From an uncultured Leucobacter sp. (GTDB lineage: Bacteria; Actinomycetota; Actinomycetes; Actinomycetales; Microbacteriaceae): 49,936 bases of DNA. Under the pieces are notes generated by a model that worked only from the letters and a program-made list of their open reading frames with translations, had not been told where the DNA came from and ran no database searches. The stretch spans positions 1 to 49,936 of the forward strand of contig CALCJF010000006.1 in assembly GCA_937967375.1 (NCBI GenBank), read 5' to 3'. This document shows, piece by piece, positions 16,519 to 25,370 of this stretch (position 1 is the first letter of the stretch; each line of letters opens with the position of its first letter). A program made the translations under genes and the position numbers.

Positions 16519-18531
16519 TCACCAGATCGCGACGCGCTCCTCAGGAGCGAGCCACAGGCCGTCGCCAGGCTTCGTGTCGAACGCCTGGTGGAACGGGGTG
16601 AGGTTCGCGACGATCTGGTTGCAACGGAACTCGTTCGGCGAGTGCGGGTCAATGGTGAGCAGTCGAACGGTCTCGGCGGGTCGAGACTTCTGCTGCCAGG
16701 CCTGCGCCCAGGCGAGAAAGAAGCGCTCGGCGCCCGTGAGCCCCTCTACGACCGGGGGTTCGGTCACGTTCAACGAGATGAGGTAGGCCTTCCAAGCGAT
16801 CTCGAGACCCGACAGATCGCCAATGTTCTCGCCGATGGTGAGCTCGCCGTTGACGGTCTGCCCGTCGGCACCCTCGGGCGAGAGCGCGTTGTACTGGGCG
16901 ATCAGCGCCTTGGTGCGGGCTTCGAACGCCTCGCGGTCCTCGGCAGTCCACCAGTCGGTGAGCTTGCCGTCGCCGTCGTACTGCGAGCCCTGATCGTCAA
17001 AACCGTGCCCGATCTCGTGACCGATCACCGCGCCGATTGCACCGTAGTTCGCCGCATCATCCCATGCCGCGTCGAAGAATGGCGGCTGCAGAATCGCGGC
17101 CGGGAAGACGATCTCGTTGAAGCCCGGGTTGTAGTAGGCGTTCACGGTTTGCGGGGTCATGAACCACTCGTCGCGATCGATGGGCTTGCCGACCTTGCCA
17201 AGCTCACGGACGAACTCCATCTCGGCGACGCGGCGCGAGTTGCCGAGCAGATCTGCCGCATCGACTGCAAGCGCAGAGTAGTCGCGCCACTTCACCGGGT
17301 AGCCGACCTTCGGGGTGAACTTCGCCAGCTTCTCGAGCGCGCGCTGCTTCGTCTCTTCGCCCATCCAGTCGAGCCCGAGGATCGACTGCCGGTACGCCTC
17401 GACGAGGTTGCCGACGAGCACGTCCATCGATGCTTTCGCCGATTCGTCGAAGTGACGCTCGACGTAGAGACGGCCGACGGCCTCGCCCACCGAACCTTCG
17501 ACGAACGATACGCCGCGGCGCCAACGCTCGCGCTGCTCGGTCGCGCCGGTCAGCGCGGTGCCGTAGAAGTCGAAGTTCGCCTTCGAGATCTCAGTCGAGA
17601 GTAGCGCCGCTGACCCTCGAACAATCTGCCAGACCAACCACGCACGCCAGGCCTCAAGCTCATCGCGCACGAGCAATCCGGCGAGGCCAGAAACCGCATC
17701 GGGCATGCCGACGACGACCTCGGCAAAGGCCGACTCGGGTGCTCCGGCGGCCTCGAGGTAGGCGGCCCAGTCGAGCGTTGGGGTGAGATCCTGCAGCTCG
17801 GCCGAGCTGCGCAGGTTGTAGAGCTTCTGAATGTCGCGGCTCGCCACGCGATCCCAGTGCGAGGCAGCGATGCGCGTCTCGAGGTCGAAGGTGAGCGCCG
17901 CAGAGTGCGAGGCCTCGCCCTCGTCGAAGCCCACGAGCTGCAGCATGCGCGCGATGTGCGACTGATACTGCTCTCGCACCGACGCGAACTGCTCGTCGCT
18001 GTAGTACGACTCGTCGGGCAGGCCGATGCCGCCCTGCATCACGAAGACGATGTAGCGGCTGGGGTCGCCCGGATCGTTGTCGACGCCCATGCCGTAAAAA
18101 CCACCGAGCCCCTGGCGCTCAAGCTCGGCGACGAGGGCAATGAGCTCTTCGATCGAGTCGACGGCTAGTGCGCGCTCGAGGTCGGCTGCAATCGGCTGCG
18201 CTCCGAGAGCGTTCGCGCGATCCTCGTCCATGAAACTCGCGTAGAGCGCCGCGATCTTGTCTGCCTCGCGGTCTGCGCCACCCTCAATCTCACCCGCGGC
18301 GGGCGCCTCCATGCCGGTGATGATGTCGCGCACCGCGGCCTCGGCATTCTCTGCGAGCACTGCGAACGAACCATAGCGCGCCTTGTCTGCGGGGATCTCG
18401 GTGCGGGCTATCCACTTCCCATTCATGTGGCGAAACAGGTCGTCTTGCGGGCGCACTGCCTCGTCGATCTCGGCGAGGTCGATGCCTGCGGGGCCGTAAT
18501 TGCCTGGTGATGCTGCGTCATTGGCGGTCAT
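16519..18531 (-). CDS. M13 family zinc metallopeptidase (neprilysin/PepO type)
   Basis: A 670-residue peptidase, normal for bacterial M13 members. The zinc site HEIGHGFDDQG is at 505-515 (His505, Glu506, His509), with the third ligand Glu568 in the ENIGDLSGLEIA segment and the NAYYNPGFNEIVFPAAILQPP substrate-strand segment upstream of it. The C-terminus ends RVAIW, consistent with the family. No signal peptide or N-terminal membrane helix is seen, so it probably acts in the cytosol on small peptides. It begins next to the structured 18.5-18.9 kb intergenic region. Confidence 0.94.
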   Translation of the reverse strand: MTANDAASPGNYGPAGIDLAEIDEAVRPQDDLFRHMNGKWIARTEIPADKARYGSFAVLAENAEAAVRDIITGMEAPAAGEIEGGADREADKIAALYASFMDEDRANALGAQPIAADLERALAVDSIEELIALVAELERQGLGGFYGMGVDNDPGDPSRYIVFVMQGGIGLPDESYYSDEQFASVREQYQSHIARMLQLVGFDEGEASHSAALTFDLETRIAASHWDRVASRDIQKLYNLRSSAELQDLTPTLDWAAYLEAAGAPESAFAEVVVGMPDAVSGLAGLLVRDELEAWRAWLVWQIVRGSAALLSTEISKANFDFYGTALTGATEQRERWRRGVSFVEGSVGEAVGRLYVERHFDESAKASMDVLVGNLVEAYRQSILGLDWMGEETKQRALEKLAKFTPKVGYPVKWRDYSALAVDAADLLGNSRRVAEMEFVRELGKVGKPIDRDEWFMTPQTVNAYYNPGFNEIVFPAAILQPPFFDAAWDDAANYGAIGAVIGHEIGHGFDDQGSQYDGDGKLTDWWTAEDREAFEARTKALIAQYNALSPEGADGQTVNGELTIGENIGDLSGLEIAWKAYLISLNVTEPPVVEGLTGAERFFLAWAQAWQQKSRPAETVRLLTIDPHSPNEFRCNQIVANLTPFHQAFDTKPGDGLWLAPEERVAIW

Positions 18532-18567
18532 GCAACCAGACTAGAGGATCACCCTGCGCGGCCTCGC

Positions 18568-18610
18568 GGGCGCCCGGCCCCGCGGCGGGCACGCCTGTGC
18601 CCGGGCGCCC
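18568..18610. repeat. GC-rich inverted repeat
   Basis: GGGCGCCCGG (18568-18577) and CCGGGCGCCC (18601-18610) form a perfect 10-bp stem with a 23-nt loop, just upstream of the M13 peptidase gene. Confidence 0.5.
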
Positions 18611-18637
18611 TGGCTCCCTCACCCCTTCGCCCGCTCG

Positions 18638-18708
18638 GCCGATGTACATGTTTTGTGCCGATGTACATGGTGAAAACCTGCACTTCGGGCTGAATCATGT
18701 ACATCGGC
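18638..18708. repeat. Three ATGTACAT palindromes (two direct, one inverted copy)
   Basis: GCCGATGTACATG occurs at 18638-18650 and 18657-18669, and its reverse complement at 18696-18708. Each contains the 8-bp palindrome ATGTACAT, centre spacings about 19 and 36 nt. Together they form a 13-bp stem with a 26-nt loop. Placement between two divergent genes suggests an operator cluster or structural element. Confidence 0.65.
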
Positions 18709-18780
18709 GGGTTCGAGCGGTCTTGTGCTGGAATGCAGAACGGGCGAGGGTGCACTGCGGTTCAGGGCTGTGTGAGTTCA

Positions 18781-18827
18781 CGAGTTCGGGGCGGTGCGGG
18801 TTCGGAGCGGTGCGAGTTCGGGGGCGG
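18781..18827. repeat. Imperfect 16-bp tandem repeat, about three copies
   Basis: CGAGTTCGGGGCGGTG, CGGGTTCGGAGCGGTG and CGAGTTCGGGGGCGG follow one another without gaps. The whole 18532-18926 stretch contains no convincing gene; besides this repeat it holds the two inverted-repeat features listed separately. Confidence 0.55.
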
Positions 18828-18926
18828 CGGGGCAGTGCGAGCGCAGGGGCTGACGCAGGCACGGCTGCGGGCGCGACTGTCGGTGCGACCTCATACACTG
18901 GAATTTCAAACGAAGTTAGGATCTCC

Positions 18927-19226
18927 ATGCCGCGCATCGATAGCCCCGAGACCGCTCCTTCACGCGGCGAGGTCGCACGACAGGTGATGGCTTCCCGGTT
19001 CACGATCACGAAGTTCAGGGCGAGCTACAGCATTGACGAGGTCGATGCGTTCCTCGACGAGCTCGTGACAGGATTGAACGGGCAGTTCTCATCCAAGGAG
19101 CTGATCTCGAAGATCCTGCAGGCGAAGTTCCCGGTAACCCGCTGGCGTGACGGATACCACCTCGATCAGGTCGATACGTTTCTCGACGAGATCGCACACG
19201 AGATCAAGAACCTCGATACGGTTTAG
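18927..19226 (+). CDS. Small protein with two DivIVA-domain repeats
   Basis: A 99-residue protein made of two similar units: RFTITKFRASYSIDEVDAFL and KFPVTRWRDGYHLDQVDTFL. Each matches the N-terminal crossed-hairpin segment of DivIVA/Wag31 (the short DivIVA-domain family), in which a loop binds the membrane and the following helix dimerises. Unlike Wag31 it has no long coiled coil. It could mark curved membrane or recruit a partner; function is unknown. ATG at 18927 has a weak AGGAT site 5 nt upstream. A membrane protein and a MATE exporter follow closely, likely as one operon. Confidence 0.8.
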   Translation: MPRIDSPETAPSRGEVARQVMASRFTITKFRASYSIDEVDAFLDELVTGLNGQFSSKELISKILQAKFPVTRWRDGYHLDQVDTFLDEIAHEIKNLDTV

Positions 19227-19232
19227 CGCACC

Positions 19233-19769
19233 GTGCCGCACACAGAAGCCCCGCCCCCTGACGTCCCCAGCAGCATGCCTACCCCGCGACGAGAGGAGCG
19301 TGGGCAAGGTGCCGGGCGCAGAGGCGAGAAGCAGAACCTCAAACTGGTTCTCTCGATGATCTTCTTCGTCGTGTTGACCGTTGCTTTCGCGGCACTTACC
19401 TCTAGCCGCAGCATCGATTTCGACCGCGGTATGACCGGGGTTCTGGTCTGCGGCGCGTTTCCGGTCGCATGCATCGCGCTACTGCCCCGGGTACGCGGCG
19501 AACGCACCTCGCAGCAGGGACCGAGCCCGACGATGTGGGTGTTTCTGCTGCTCGGAGCGGCGATGTGGATCGCTGCTCCGCTCGTGCTGCTGGCAAGCGG
19601 GCACGGTTGGACCGACCACGTCTTCGAGGGAGGCAGCTTCAAGAACCCACCCGTCTGGGCGCTCGCGGCGATCACGTGGGGAACGAGCGCCGCGATGCTT
19701 TTCGCTCTCGCAGCACAGCTCGCCAAGCGCGCAAAGCAGCTGGCCAAGCAACCCGAGGAACACCAGTAA
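19233..19769 (+). CDS. Hypothetical membrane protein (178 aa)
   Basis: The N-terminus (about 1-35) is Pro/Arg/Gly-rich and disordered; then hydrophobic segments at about 36-56, 66-84, 99-122 and 141-163 indicate four membrane helices. The basic C-terminus (AKRAKQLAKQPEEHQ) is probably cytoplasmic. I recognise no family. Start is the GTG at 19233, 6 nt after the preceding stop; the in-frame ATG at 19275 (SSM-PTPRRE) is an alternative. It overlaps the MATE gene by one base (TAATG), so the three genes are likely one transcript. Confidence 0.7.
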   Translation: MPHTEAPPPDVPSSMPTPRREERGQGAGRRGEKQNLKLVLSMIFFVVLTVAFAALTSSRSIDFDRGMTGVLVCGAFPVACIALLPRVRGERTSQQGPSPTMWVFLLLGAAMWIAAPLVLLASGHGWTDHVFEGGSFKNPPVWALAAITWGTSAAMLFALAAQLAKRAKQLAKQPEEHQ

Positions 19770-21127
19770 TGCAAGAAGAGCATCAGCTGGGCGCGAGCGA
19801 CCGTCGCACCGCAAGGCGAGCGATCGACCGCAGCATTGCGGCGCTCGCGATCCCGGCCCTCGGTGCGCTCGTCGCCGAGCCGCTGTTTCTGATCGTCGAC
19901 TCGGCACTGATCGGGCACCTCGGCGCCGAACCGCTCGCGGGCCTCGCGATCGCGAGCACGATTCTGCAGACCGCAGTCGGCCTCATGATCTTCTTGGCGT
20001 ACGCGACCACTCCGCTGGTTGCGAGAAGGCGAGGGGCGGGGGATCTGCGCGGTGCCGTGCAGGCCGGCATCGATGGGCTCTGGCTCGCACTCGCGCTCGG
20101 CGCAGTGCTCGGGGTGGCTCTCTGGGCGGTCAGCACCCCGCTCGTCGGCTTCTTCGGCACCGACGCGGGGGTGGCGAGCCAGGCGGTGACCTACCTCGCC
20201 GTCTCGTGCGCCGGGCTGCCCGCCATGCTCGTCGTGTTCGCGGCGACCGGCCTGTTGCGCGGGATGCAAGACACGCGCACGCCGCTCTTCATCGCGACGC
20301 TCGGCTTCGCCGCCAACGCCCTGCTGAACTGGTGGTTTATCTACGGCCTCGGTTGGGGCATTGCGGGCAGCGCCTGGGGAACCGTCGCCGCGCAGTGGGC
20401 GATGGTCGTCGTCTATCTCGTAGTGGTCACTGTGCACGCGAAGCGCCACGGCGCGAGCCTGCTGCCCCACCGAGATGGTCTCAGCAGCGCGGGCCGCAGC
20501 GGCGGCTGGCTCTTCGTGCGCACGATCGGGCTGCGCGCGGCGCTCATGCTCACGGTTGCCGCAGCTGCCAGCCACGGCACCGTAGCAACCGCCGGCTACC
20601 AGGTAGTCTTCACCATATTCTCGACCGCGGCCTTCGCGCTCGACGCGCTCGCGATCGCGGCTCAGGCGCTCGTGGGCGATGCGCTCGGCGCACGAAACGC
20701 CGAGCGCGCGAAACAGGTGCTGCGGCGCACCGTGTTCTGGGGGTTGGGTTGCGGAGCCGCAATCGGCCTGGTGCTCGCGGCCACGAGCCCGATCCTCGGT
20801 CGCGTATTCAGCAGTGACCCCGAGGTGCTGGCGGTGCTGCCGCCGTCTCTGCTTGTGCTGGGTCTGTCACTACCCCTCGGCGGTTTCGTGTTCGTGCTCG
20901 ACGGCGTGCTCATGGGCGCGGGTGACGCACGCTACCTCGCATGGACCAGCCTCGTGAACCTCGCCGTCTACCTGCCCGTGCTCTGGGCGGTTACCGTGCT
21001 TGTGCCCACCGGCACGATCGCGCTCGTCGCGCTCACCGCCGCGTTCACGATTGTGTTCATGTTGGCGCGAGCGCTCACGCTCGGGCTGCGCGCTCGCAGC
21101 GAGCGCTGGGTAACACTCGGGGTGTGA
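19769..21127 (+). CDS. MATE family efflux transporter (DinF-like)
   Basis: A 452-residue cation-coupled multidrug/metabolite antiporter with 12 predicted helices in two homologous halves. Landmarks: PALGALVAEPLFLIVDSALI, GLLRGMQDTRTPLFIATLGF and GYQVVFTIFSTAAFALDALA. The Asp in the first helix (IVDSALIG) is the expected coupling residue. It belongs to the DinF branch common in actinobacteria. ATG at 19769 overlaps the stop of the preceding gene. The 3' end is 34 nt from the convergent peptidase gene, separated by a small GTCGGC/GCCGAC hairpin (about 21140-21157). Confidence 0.93.
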   Translation: MQEEHQLGASDRRTARRAIDRSIAALAIPALGALVAEPLFLIVDSALIGHLGAEPLAGLAIASTILQTAVGLMIFLAYATTPLVARRRGAGDLRGAVQAGIDGLWLALALGAVLGVALWAVSTPLVGFFGTDAGVASQAVTYLAVSCAGLPAMLVVFAATGLLRGMQDTRTPLFIATLGFAANALLNWWFIYGLGWGIAGSAWGTVAAQWAMVVVYLVVVTVHAKRHGASLLPHRDGLSSAGRSGGWLFVRTIGLRAALMLTVAAAASHGTVATAGYQVVFTIFSTAAFALDALAIAAQALVGDALGARNAERAKQVLRRTVFWGLGCGAAIGLVLAATSPILGRVFSSDPEVLAVLPPSLLVLGLSLPLGGFVFVLDGVLMGAGDARYLAWTSLVNLAVYLPVLWAVTVLVPTGTIALVALTAAFTIVFMLARALTLGLRARSERWVTLGV

Positions 21128-21161
21128 CAGGCTCGGCGAGGTCGGCGAACGGCCGACACAC

Positions 21162-22700
21162 CTAGTCGTCGGCGCAGACCGTACCCTCAGCCGGCATCTC
21201 GCCCTTCAAGAAGTACGCCGTCGCAATGTCGTCGGCGCACGTCGAGCGCTTCTGGTAGGTCGCGATGTGGCCCGCACCCTCGAGCGTGACGAGGGTGGCG
21301 TTGCCGAGCTCTTTCACGATTCGCTGCGCACCCTCGTACGGGGTTGCGTGGTCGCCGGTCACCCCGAATACGAGGATCGGCGACTCGCCCTTGTTCGAGA
21401 AGTCAAGGTAATCTTCACCGCTGTCGGGAAGCCCCTCGCATTTGAGCTCGAAGAACTGGCGAAGCGTCTCGTCGTTCACCTCCGGCCCGCCGAGCGCATT
21501 CGGCAGCCCGTGCTCGCCGATGTAGTCATACAGTGCGACCAGGTTCGGGTCTCGCGGCGATGAAAGGCAGCGCACCACCATTCCGGCAAGGCTCACCTTT
21601 GAACCACCGCCCGCCATAGCCTCAGCAATCTGGTCGATAGCAGCCTGCTCTCCGGCGAGCGCACGGCCGATCGTATCAAGCGCGTCGTGCCTGCCCTGCA
21701 GCAGCGTATACAGAGCAGACGTCAGGTATCCCTGGATCGTATCGCCTGTCACCAATGTGCCGTCGGTAGCGGTGAGGGGGCTCTCATCAAGCTGCGTGGT
21801 CACCTGTGTCAGCGCTTCCCCACCACCAATGGGGCAGCTGGCAACCTGATATTCGCTGGCGCACCCGGCGAGTAGATCGTCCGTTGCGTGCACGATCGCT
21901 TCGTTCTGCAGATAGCCACCGAGCGGGCTCGACCAGTCGCTCGGCCAGGCGCTGTCGAGCATGATGCGCCCCACGTTCTCGGGAAACAGCGTCGCATAGC
22001 TCGCACCGATGGTCGTGCCGTACGAAAAGCCCGCGTAGTTCATCTTGTCGTCGCCGACGAGTGTGCGCATCAGCTCCATGTCGCGCGCGACTTGCGCGGT
22101 GCCCATCGACAGCGCGAGCGGATTCTGCTCCGCGCACAGGGCAAGCGCGAGCCCAAGAATCTCGGTATCGCTCTCGCATCCGACGGGAGAGCTGCGCCCA
22201 ATGCCGCGGGGGTCGAAGCCGAGCAGGTCGTACTGTTCATGCACGGCCGCGAAGTTCTCGTTTGTCGTAAGCCCCAATGCAAACTCCGTGCCACTCGCAC
22301 CCGGCCCTCCCGGGTTGCTGAGCAGTGTGCCGATCGGCTTGTCGCCTGTCGCCGGAATGTGCAACGTTGACAGCTTGATGGTCTGCGCATTCGCCGGGTC
22401 GTCCCAGTCGAGCGGCACCTCGATCCAAGCGCATCGCATGCCCTCGACCTTCGCCCCGAAACCAGTCAGGTACTCAATCAGGCCGTCACGAAACCCGTAG
22501 TTCTCCCCGCACTCTTGCCAGTCAACCTCTTGCTCGTAGATCGCCTCGAACTCGCTCTGTTGGATCTCGCTTTCGGTCTCGACGCGTTGCCCACTGAGAT
22601 TCGCGCAGCCGCTCAGCAGTAGCGTCGCAATGGTGACGAGCGCGGTCGTCGTGGTCGTGAGCGCGCGGCGTTTCGAAGCGCCCCGTTGCAAGGTGTTCAT
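21162..22700 (-). CDS. Secreted lipoprotein alpha/beta hydrolase (tripeptidyl aminopeptidase-like)
   Basis: A 512-residue exported hydrolase. The signal peptide ends in a lipobox LLLSGC, so it is a membrane-anchored lipoprotein. The alpha/beta-hydrolase triad fits the SlpD/SlpE/Tap family: nucleophile Ser226 in GFSYGTTIG, Asp450 in GVTGDHATP, and His478 in GAGHIATYQ. The C-terminal TAP-like part ends in CADDIATAYFLKGEMPAEGTVC, where the two Cys probably pair. It likely removes tripeptides or single residues from peptides outside the cell. It lies 86 nt downstream of the araC-type gene on the same strand, which may regulate it. Confidence 0.88.
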   Translation of the reverse strand: MNTLQRGASKRRALTTTTTALVTIATLLLSGCANLSGQRVETESEIQQSEFEAIYEQEVDWQECGENYGFRDGLIEYLTGFGAKVEGMRCAWIEVPLDWDDPANAQTIKLSTLHIPATGDKPIGTLLSNPGGPGASGTEFALGLTTNENFAAVHEQYDLLGFDPRGIGRSSPVGCESDTEILGLALALCAEQNPLALSMGTAQVARDMELMRTLVGDDKMNYAGFSYGTTIGASYATLFPENVGRIMLDSAWPSDWSSPLGGYLQNEAIVHATDDLLAGCASEYQVASCPIGGGEALTQVTTQLDESPLTATDGTLVTGDTIQGYLTSALYTLLQGRHDALDTIGRALAGEQAAIDQIAEAMAGGGSKVSLAGMVVRCLSSPRDPNLVALYDYIGEHGLPNALGGPEVNDETLRQFFELKCEGLPDSGEDYLDFSNKGESPILVFGVTGDHATPYEGAQRIVKELGNATLVTLEGAGHIATYQKRSTCADDIATAYFLKGEMPAEGTVCADD

Positions 22701-22786
22701 GTTTCAGAGAATAGGGCGAGGATCATGCCTTGCCCCGAGTCACTTCACATCTGCACGCAAACTGACCGAAATCTGCGCAAACTCGC

Positions 22787-23719
22787 CTATGCCCTGCGGT
22801 TTCGCAGCTCTCGGGGGCTCAATCGGTAGATCTCATCGAGTGCGCGGCGCATGCTGACGCTCGAACCGAAGCCCGACTGCGTCGCCACCTCTTCGATGCT
22901 CAACTCGTCAAAGCGGGCGTCTTGCAGTGTGGACCTCGCGATCCTCGCCCGCTCCCTGCGAATCTCACCGGCAACCGAGGTGCCGGCCTCGGAAAACACA
23001 GTCTGCAGGTGCCGCAACGATACCCCAGCGTCGCGCGCGAGACGTGCGGGGTCGAGCTGTGAGTCGCCGCTCTGCCTCGCGATTTCGAGCATGACGCGAT
23101 CCCTGAGCGCGGCATGGGGCGATCCAGCCGGAAGGGCCTCACCCTGCCTGGCACGCAGCATGGTGCCGGCCATCTCGAGAATCATGCGGTCGACGGTGTG
23201 ACTGTCGCTCGGCGACACCTCTTGATCAGACTCGACCGATTGCGCAAGAAACGCCTGCATCGCTTTCTCGGGCACCGAGAGTTCTTCGTAAATCTGCACC
23301 TCGTCAGAGAGCATCGGGACGAACGGCAAGAGTGCCTCTCGTGGAATGCGGGCGACGACGAATTGCCAGGCACTATTGAACCGCACGCGGTTCGGCAGGC
23401 CGCTCGGCGCGATCATCAGAGGCCCGCGCGAGGCGATCCACTGCTCGCCCTCGAGGTAGGCGAACTCGCCCTGCTGCACGAAGATGATGTCGATCGTGGG
23501 CAGGCCTGGCCGAAGCGGACGCCGCTCGAACTCACTGCCCGTGCCGCTGACGCCGATCACGAGCACCGCGCCGTAGGCGCGCACGCGGGCCGCCATGCCG
23601 AGGTTGCCGCCGACGCCACGCACACCGACGCGCGCCATGTCTGCCTGTTGGTAGACGGTGATCGATCGATCCTCGAGACCTTCGATACCCGCGGCTGTGT
23701 TTTCCCCCATATGCGCCAT
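22787..23719 (-). CDS. AraC family transcriptional regulator
   Basis: A 310-residue regulator: a beta-rich N-terminal ligand domain (about 20-170, ending with SDEVQIYEELSVPEK) and a C-terminal double helix-turn-helix (about 205-305). The latter includes LARDAGVSLRHLQTVFSEAG, the second HTH IEEVATQSGFGSSVSMRRA and YRLSPRELR. This resembles the AraC subfamily with an AraC-binding-like domain that senses an effector. Start at 23719; an alternative ATG lies 9 nt inside (MAHMGE). The next gene on the same strand is the peptidase lipoprotein. A long hairpin (23859-23927) lies in its upstream region. Confidence 0.9.
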   Translation of the reverse strand: MAHMGENTAAGIEGLEDRSITVYQQADMARVGVRGVGGNLGMAARVRAYGAVLVIGVSGTGSEFERRPLRPGLPTIDIIFVQQGEFAYLEGEQWIASRGPLMIAPSGLPNRVRFNSAWQFVVARIPREALLPFVPMLSDEVQIYEELSVPEKAMQAFLAQSVESDQEVSPSDSHTVDRMILEMAGTMLRARQGEALPAGSPHAALRDRVMLEIARQSGDSQLDPARLARDAGVSLRHLQTVFSEAGTSVAGEIRRERARIARSTLQDARFDELSIEEVATQSGFGSSVSMRRALDEIYRLSPRELRNRRA

Positions 23720-23858
23720 CGTATTCGCATCCTGCGCGATCCTCGCGCGTTTTGCACCTTTCTCCCCCGAATCTCACCCATCATCGCCCCTCACCCCGCC
23801 TCACCTCCTATCGCCGCTGCCCCCGGCTGCCCCCGGCCAGCGCCACTCCCTGCTGACC

Positions 23859-23927
23859 GTCACATAAGTGCGCGAGCGTCACACGAAAGAACCGCAGCTT
23901 TCCATGACGCTCGCGCACTTGTGTGAC
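23859..23927. repeat. 23-bp intergenic hairpin
   Basis: GTCACATAAGTGCGCGAGCG at 23859 onward pairs over 23 bp with 23905-23927, with a single A/G mismatch (a G-T pair in RNA). The loop is 23 nt. It lies between the araC-type gene (minus) and the MFS gene (plus), both of which start away from it, so it is not a simple terminator. Confidence 0.6.
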
Positions 23928-24004
23928 TCTCACCGAATGGAGCGACGGCGAACGGGAGAGGCGCACACCCCGGCGGCTCCACCCCGACCCTCTAGAATCT
24001 GTAC

Positions 24005-25336
24005 GTGACCGCGCAGCATCCTCTCGACACTCCCGCAACCGTCCGCTGGATTCGCGCGATCCTCGTGATCTTCTTTCTGATGGGTTTCGGCTTCGGCACC
24101 TGGCTCAGCCGCCTGCCGACGCTGCGCGATTCGCTCGGCGCAAGCACTCTCGAGATGAGTATCTACGGGCTCTGCCTCGCGGCAGGCAGCCTCACCGGCA
24201 TGATGCTGTCGGCGCGCGCCGTCGAACGCTTCGGGCCGCGCAAGATGATGGCGTTCACGATTGCGGTGCAGGTGGTCGCCCTGCCCCTCACTGTGGTCTT
24301 CATGCTGGCCGGGTCGATCCCGCTCGGCGTCATCGCGCTCTTCGTGTACGGACTCAACTTCAGCGCAGCCGATGTCGCGATGAACGTGAGCGGCGCGAAC
24401 GCCGAGCGCGTCTACGGCAAACCGAGGCTGCCGCTGATGCACGCGTTCTACAGCATCGGCGCGATGCTTTCCATGGGCGTGGGATCGGCGGCAGAGGCCC
24501 TGAAGGTTCCGTTGCAGCCGCACTTCATCGCCGTAGGGCTGCTCATCGGCGCGGCCGGGTTTGCGGTGCTCGGCTGGGTGCCGCGCGACGAATCCGCGCT
24601 GCGGCCGTCTGCTTCGCCCACGCCGCTTGTGACAACCGGCCCCGTTCCTGTCGTCGAGTCACCTACCGGCGACGAGCTCGCTACCGTCACTGGGTCGGTT
24701 CCGGTGATCCCTGCGCACTCCGCGACCGGTGGCTCGGTGAGCGGCGGCACGCTAGCCGCCGGTGTGGCGAAACGCAGGTACAACCCGTGGCGCGATCCTC
24801 GCGTCATCTGCATCGGCCTGATCACGCTCTCTGCCGGCCTCGTCGAGGGCGCCCCGGCCGACTGGCTGCCTCTCGCCCTCGTCGACGGGCGCGGCGTCAC
24901 CAACGAGTTCGGCGCGCTCATGCTCGCCCTGTTCTATGGCGCGGTCGTCACCGCGAGGCTCGCGGGCTCGGCACTGCTGACTCGATTCACTCGCGTTGCC
25001 GTGCTGCGCACGAGTCTCGCAATCGCCGCGGTCGGCATTCTCACGGTCGTGTTGGTGCCGGGGCCCGTACCGATGATTGTCGGCACGATTCTGTGGGGTC
25101 TTGGTTCTGGCGTGTGCTGGCCAATCACCATCTCGGCCGCGGCCGACCGCCACGAAACCGCTGCGCGCGACGTGGCGACCGTGTCTGCCATCGGATACAC
25201 CTCGATGCTGCTCGGCCCGATGGCGTTCGGCGTGCTCGGCGAGCAGATCGGCCTGCTGCCCGGGTTTCTCGTGCTGCCAATCTTCGTGGTGCTCGGCATC
25301 TCGCTCGCGAGCGTGACCCGCGAACCGAAGCAGTAG
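24005..25336 (+). CDS. MFS transporter
   Basis: A 443-residue major facilitator with 12 predicted helices and a long central loop rich in Pro, Thr, Ser and Gly (about 195-255, cytoplasmic). Early features GFGFGTWLSRLPTLRDSLGA and AVERFGPRKMM match the FucP/YbjJ-like MFS branch. Substrate cannot be told; sugar or drug export is possible. Start is the GTG at 24005. It is divergent from the araC-type regulator across 285 nt and is followed 34 nt later by nucS on the same strand. Confidence 0.85.
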   Translation: MTAQHPLDTPATVRWIRAILVIFFLMGFGFGTWLSRLPTLRDSLGASTLEMSIYGLCLAAGSLTGMMLSARAVERFGPRKMMAFTIAVQVVALPLTVVFMLAGSIPLGVIALFVYGLNFSAADVAMNVSGANAERVYGKPRLPLMHAFYSIGAMLSMGVGSAAEALKVPLQPHFIAVGLLIGAAGFAVLGWVPRDESALRPSASPTPLVTTGPVPVVESPTGDELATVTGSVPVIPAHSATGGSVSGGTLAAGVAKRRYNPWRDPRVICIGLITLSAGLVEGAPADWLPLALVDGRGVTNEFGALMLALFYGAVVTARLAGSALLTRFTRVAVLRTSLAIAAVGILTVVLVPGPVPMIVGTILWGLGSGVCWPITISAAADRHETAARDVATVSAIGYTSMLLGPMAFGVLGEQIGLLPGFLVLPIFVVLGISLASVTREPKQ

Positions 25337-25370
25337 GCCTCCACCCGGTTCGCACCGGTAGGCTGTCTGG

